Part shown: piece after piece, positions 15,606 to 15,859 of the stretch
Position numbering within the stretch: position 1 is the first letter of the stretch
How the letters are laid out: each line of letters begins with the position of its first letter
Assembly: GCA_964522605.1 (NCBI GenBank)
Contig: CAZFWV010000141.1
Span: forward strand, 1 to 15,859
Direction: 5' to 3'
DNA length: 15,859 nt
Origin: CAVZLD01 sp964522605
Lineage (GTDB): Bacteria; Planctomycetota; Planctomycetia; Pirellulales; Pirellulaceae
Translations under genes and position numbers: made by a program
The notes under the pieces: model-generated
Told to the model about the DNA's origin: nothing
Seen by the model: the letters and a program-made list of their open reading frames with translations, nothing else
The model's database searches: none

Positions 15606-15687
15606 TTCGTTTAACCCGCAGCCGTTAGGCGAGGACAGAAGTAAGTACGTAAGATCATCCTCGCCTGACGGCTGCGGGTTAAACGAA
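15606..15687. repeat. 30-bp inverted repeat (long hairpin)
   Basis: Left arm 15606-15635 (TTCGTTTAACCCGCAGCCGT...) and right arm 15658-15687 match as inverted repeats at 29 of 30 positions, around a 22-base loop. The one mismatch is T opposite G, so it can pair as G·U in one RNA strand. A truncated direct copy of the right arm follows at 15688-15704. It may serve as a bidirectional terminator between the two convergent genes, and it resembles GTTTAACCCG repeats that I recall from Rhodopirellula-like genomes. Confidence 0.85.
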
Positions 15688-15719
15688 CCTCGCCTAGCGG
15701 CTGCGACTCACTCAGGATT

Positions 15720-15791
15720 AACTCTGCCTCCTTCTTAGACAAAACTGGGCAATAATCCGTCTTCCCAGTCCGCCAATAAGGGGGCAGAGTT
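15720..15791. repeat. 72-base inverted-repeat element, copy B
   Basis: The arms AACTCTGCCTCCTT (15720-15733) and AAGGGGGCAGAGTT (15778-15791) pair fully if one G·U is allowed, at a different position from copy A. The internal TGGGCAAT and the CGCCAA before the right arm match copy A (13204-13275). It ends 16 bases before the stop codon of the gene at the right edge. Confidence 0.75.
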
Positions 15792-15807
15792 GAATGCTTG
15801 ATCAGAC

Positions 15808-15859
15808 CTAACGTCGCCGGGTGACGCCGAGCAGCGAGGCCAGTCCCATCAGGACCAGA
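15808..15859 (-). CDS. C-terminal end of a second PEP-CTERM protein (partial)
   Basis: Reading the minus strand, the last codons give LVLMGLASLLGVTRRR followed by TAG (15810-15808). A hydrophobic helix ending in RRR right before the stop is the typical tail of a PEP-CTERM sorting signal; the PEP motif itself would lie just outside the window. It runs convergently toward the PEP-CTERM gene ending at 15353. The rest of the protein cannot be judged. Confidence 0.65.
   Translation of the reverse strand, partial: LVLMGLASLLGVTRRR

Larger units (their letters stand above)
15354..15807. other. Convergent intergenic region with palindromic elements
   Basis: About 450 bases between two convergent PEP-CTERM genes. 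It holds a small GC hairpin (15541-15557), a very strong 30-bp inverted repeat (15606-15687), a partial extra copy of its arm (15688-15704), and the second copy of the 72-base element (15720-15791). No gene is apparent. Confidence 0.7.

Overview
The window looks like a piece of a Planctomycetota chromosome, probably Pirellulales. The main grounds are two ECF-type sigma factors of the planctomycete Sigma70_ECF kind, each followed by a very large Ser/Thr kinase–WD40 membrane protein. Supporting grounds are secreted beta-propeller hydrolase-like proteins, a HAF-repeat/dockerin-like/PEP-CTERM surface protein, weak Shine-Dalgarno sequences, and many families of dispersed palindromic repeats. The organism assignment is inferred from these hallmarks; there is no rRNA or other marker gene.

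Layout. Positions 1-339 hold no convincing gene, but two palindromic elements lie just past the left operon. Positions 340-3197 (minus strand) hold two genes for secreted proteins, a DUF4185-like sialidase-type protein and then a GH32/43-like beta-propeller protein, joined by an ATGA stop/start overlap. Positions 3198-3704 are a divergent intergenic region with a 100-base N gap inside a tandem run of a CACTGGC-TCT-GCCAGTG palindrome, and a plausible promoter (TATAAT at 3666).

The core, 3705-12225 (plus strand), is two consecutive signalling cassettes: sigma factor 1 + kinase–WD40 1 (3705-7918), then sigma factor 2 + kinase–WD40 2 (8242-12225). Each has its own candidate promoter and a small hairpin between the sigma and kinase genes. 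No anti-sigma factor gene is present. Both sigma factors lack the acidic DAED-like patch of region 2.2 and have a threonine there (QATA), which suggests, as inference, control by phosphorylation by the neighbouring kinase. Kinase 2 has a variant catalytic loop (HRDITPRN).

Positions 12226-13634 hold a graveyard of degenerate repeats and a small secreted-protein ORF (13314-13460) whose 3' end lies inside a copy of the CACTGGC palindrome. Positions 13635-15353 encode a 572-residue secreted HAF-repeat protein with dockerin-like calcium-binding repeats and a PEP-CTERM sorting tail. Positions 15354-15807 are repeat-rich. The right edge (15808-15859, minus strand) is the C-terminal end of a second, convergent PEP-CTERM protein.

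Overall reading: duplicated one-component-like sigma/kinase modules, each with a putative extracytoplasmic WD40 sensor joined through one membrane helix to a cytoplasmic kinase, lie between operons for secreted or surface proteins. These neighbours may or may not be regulatory targets.
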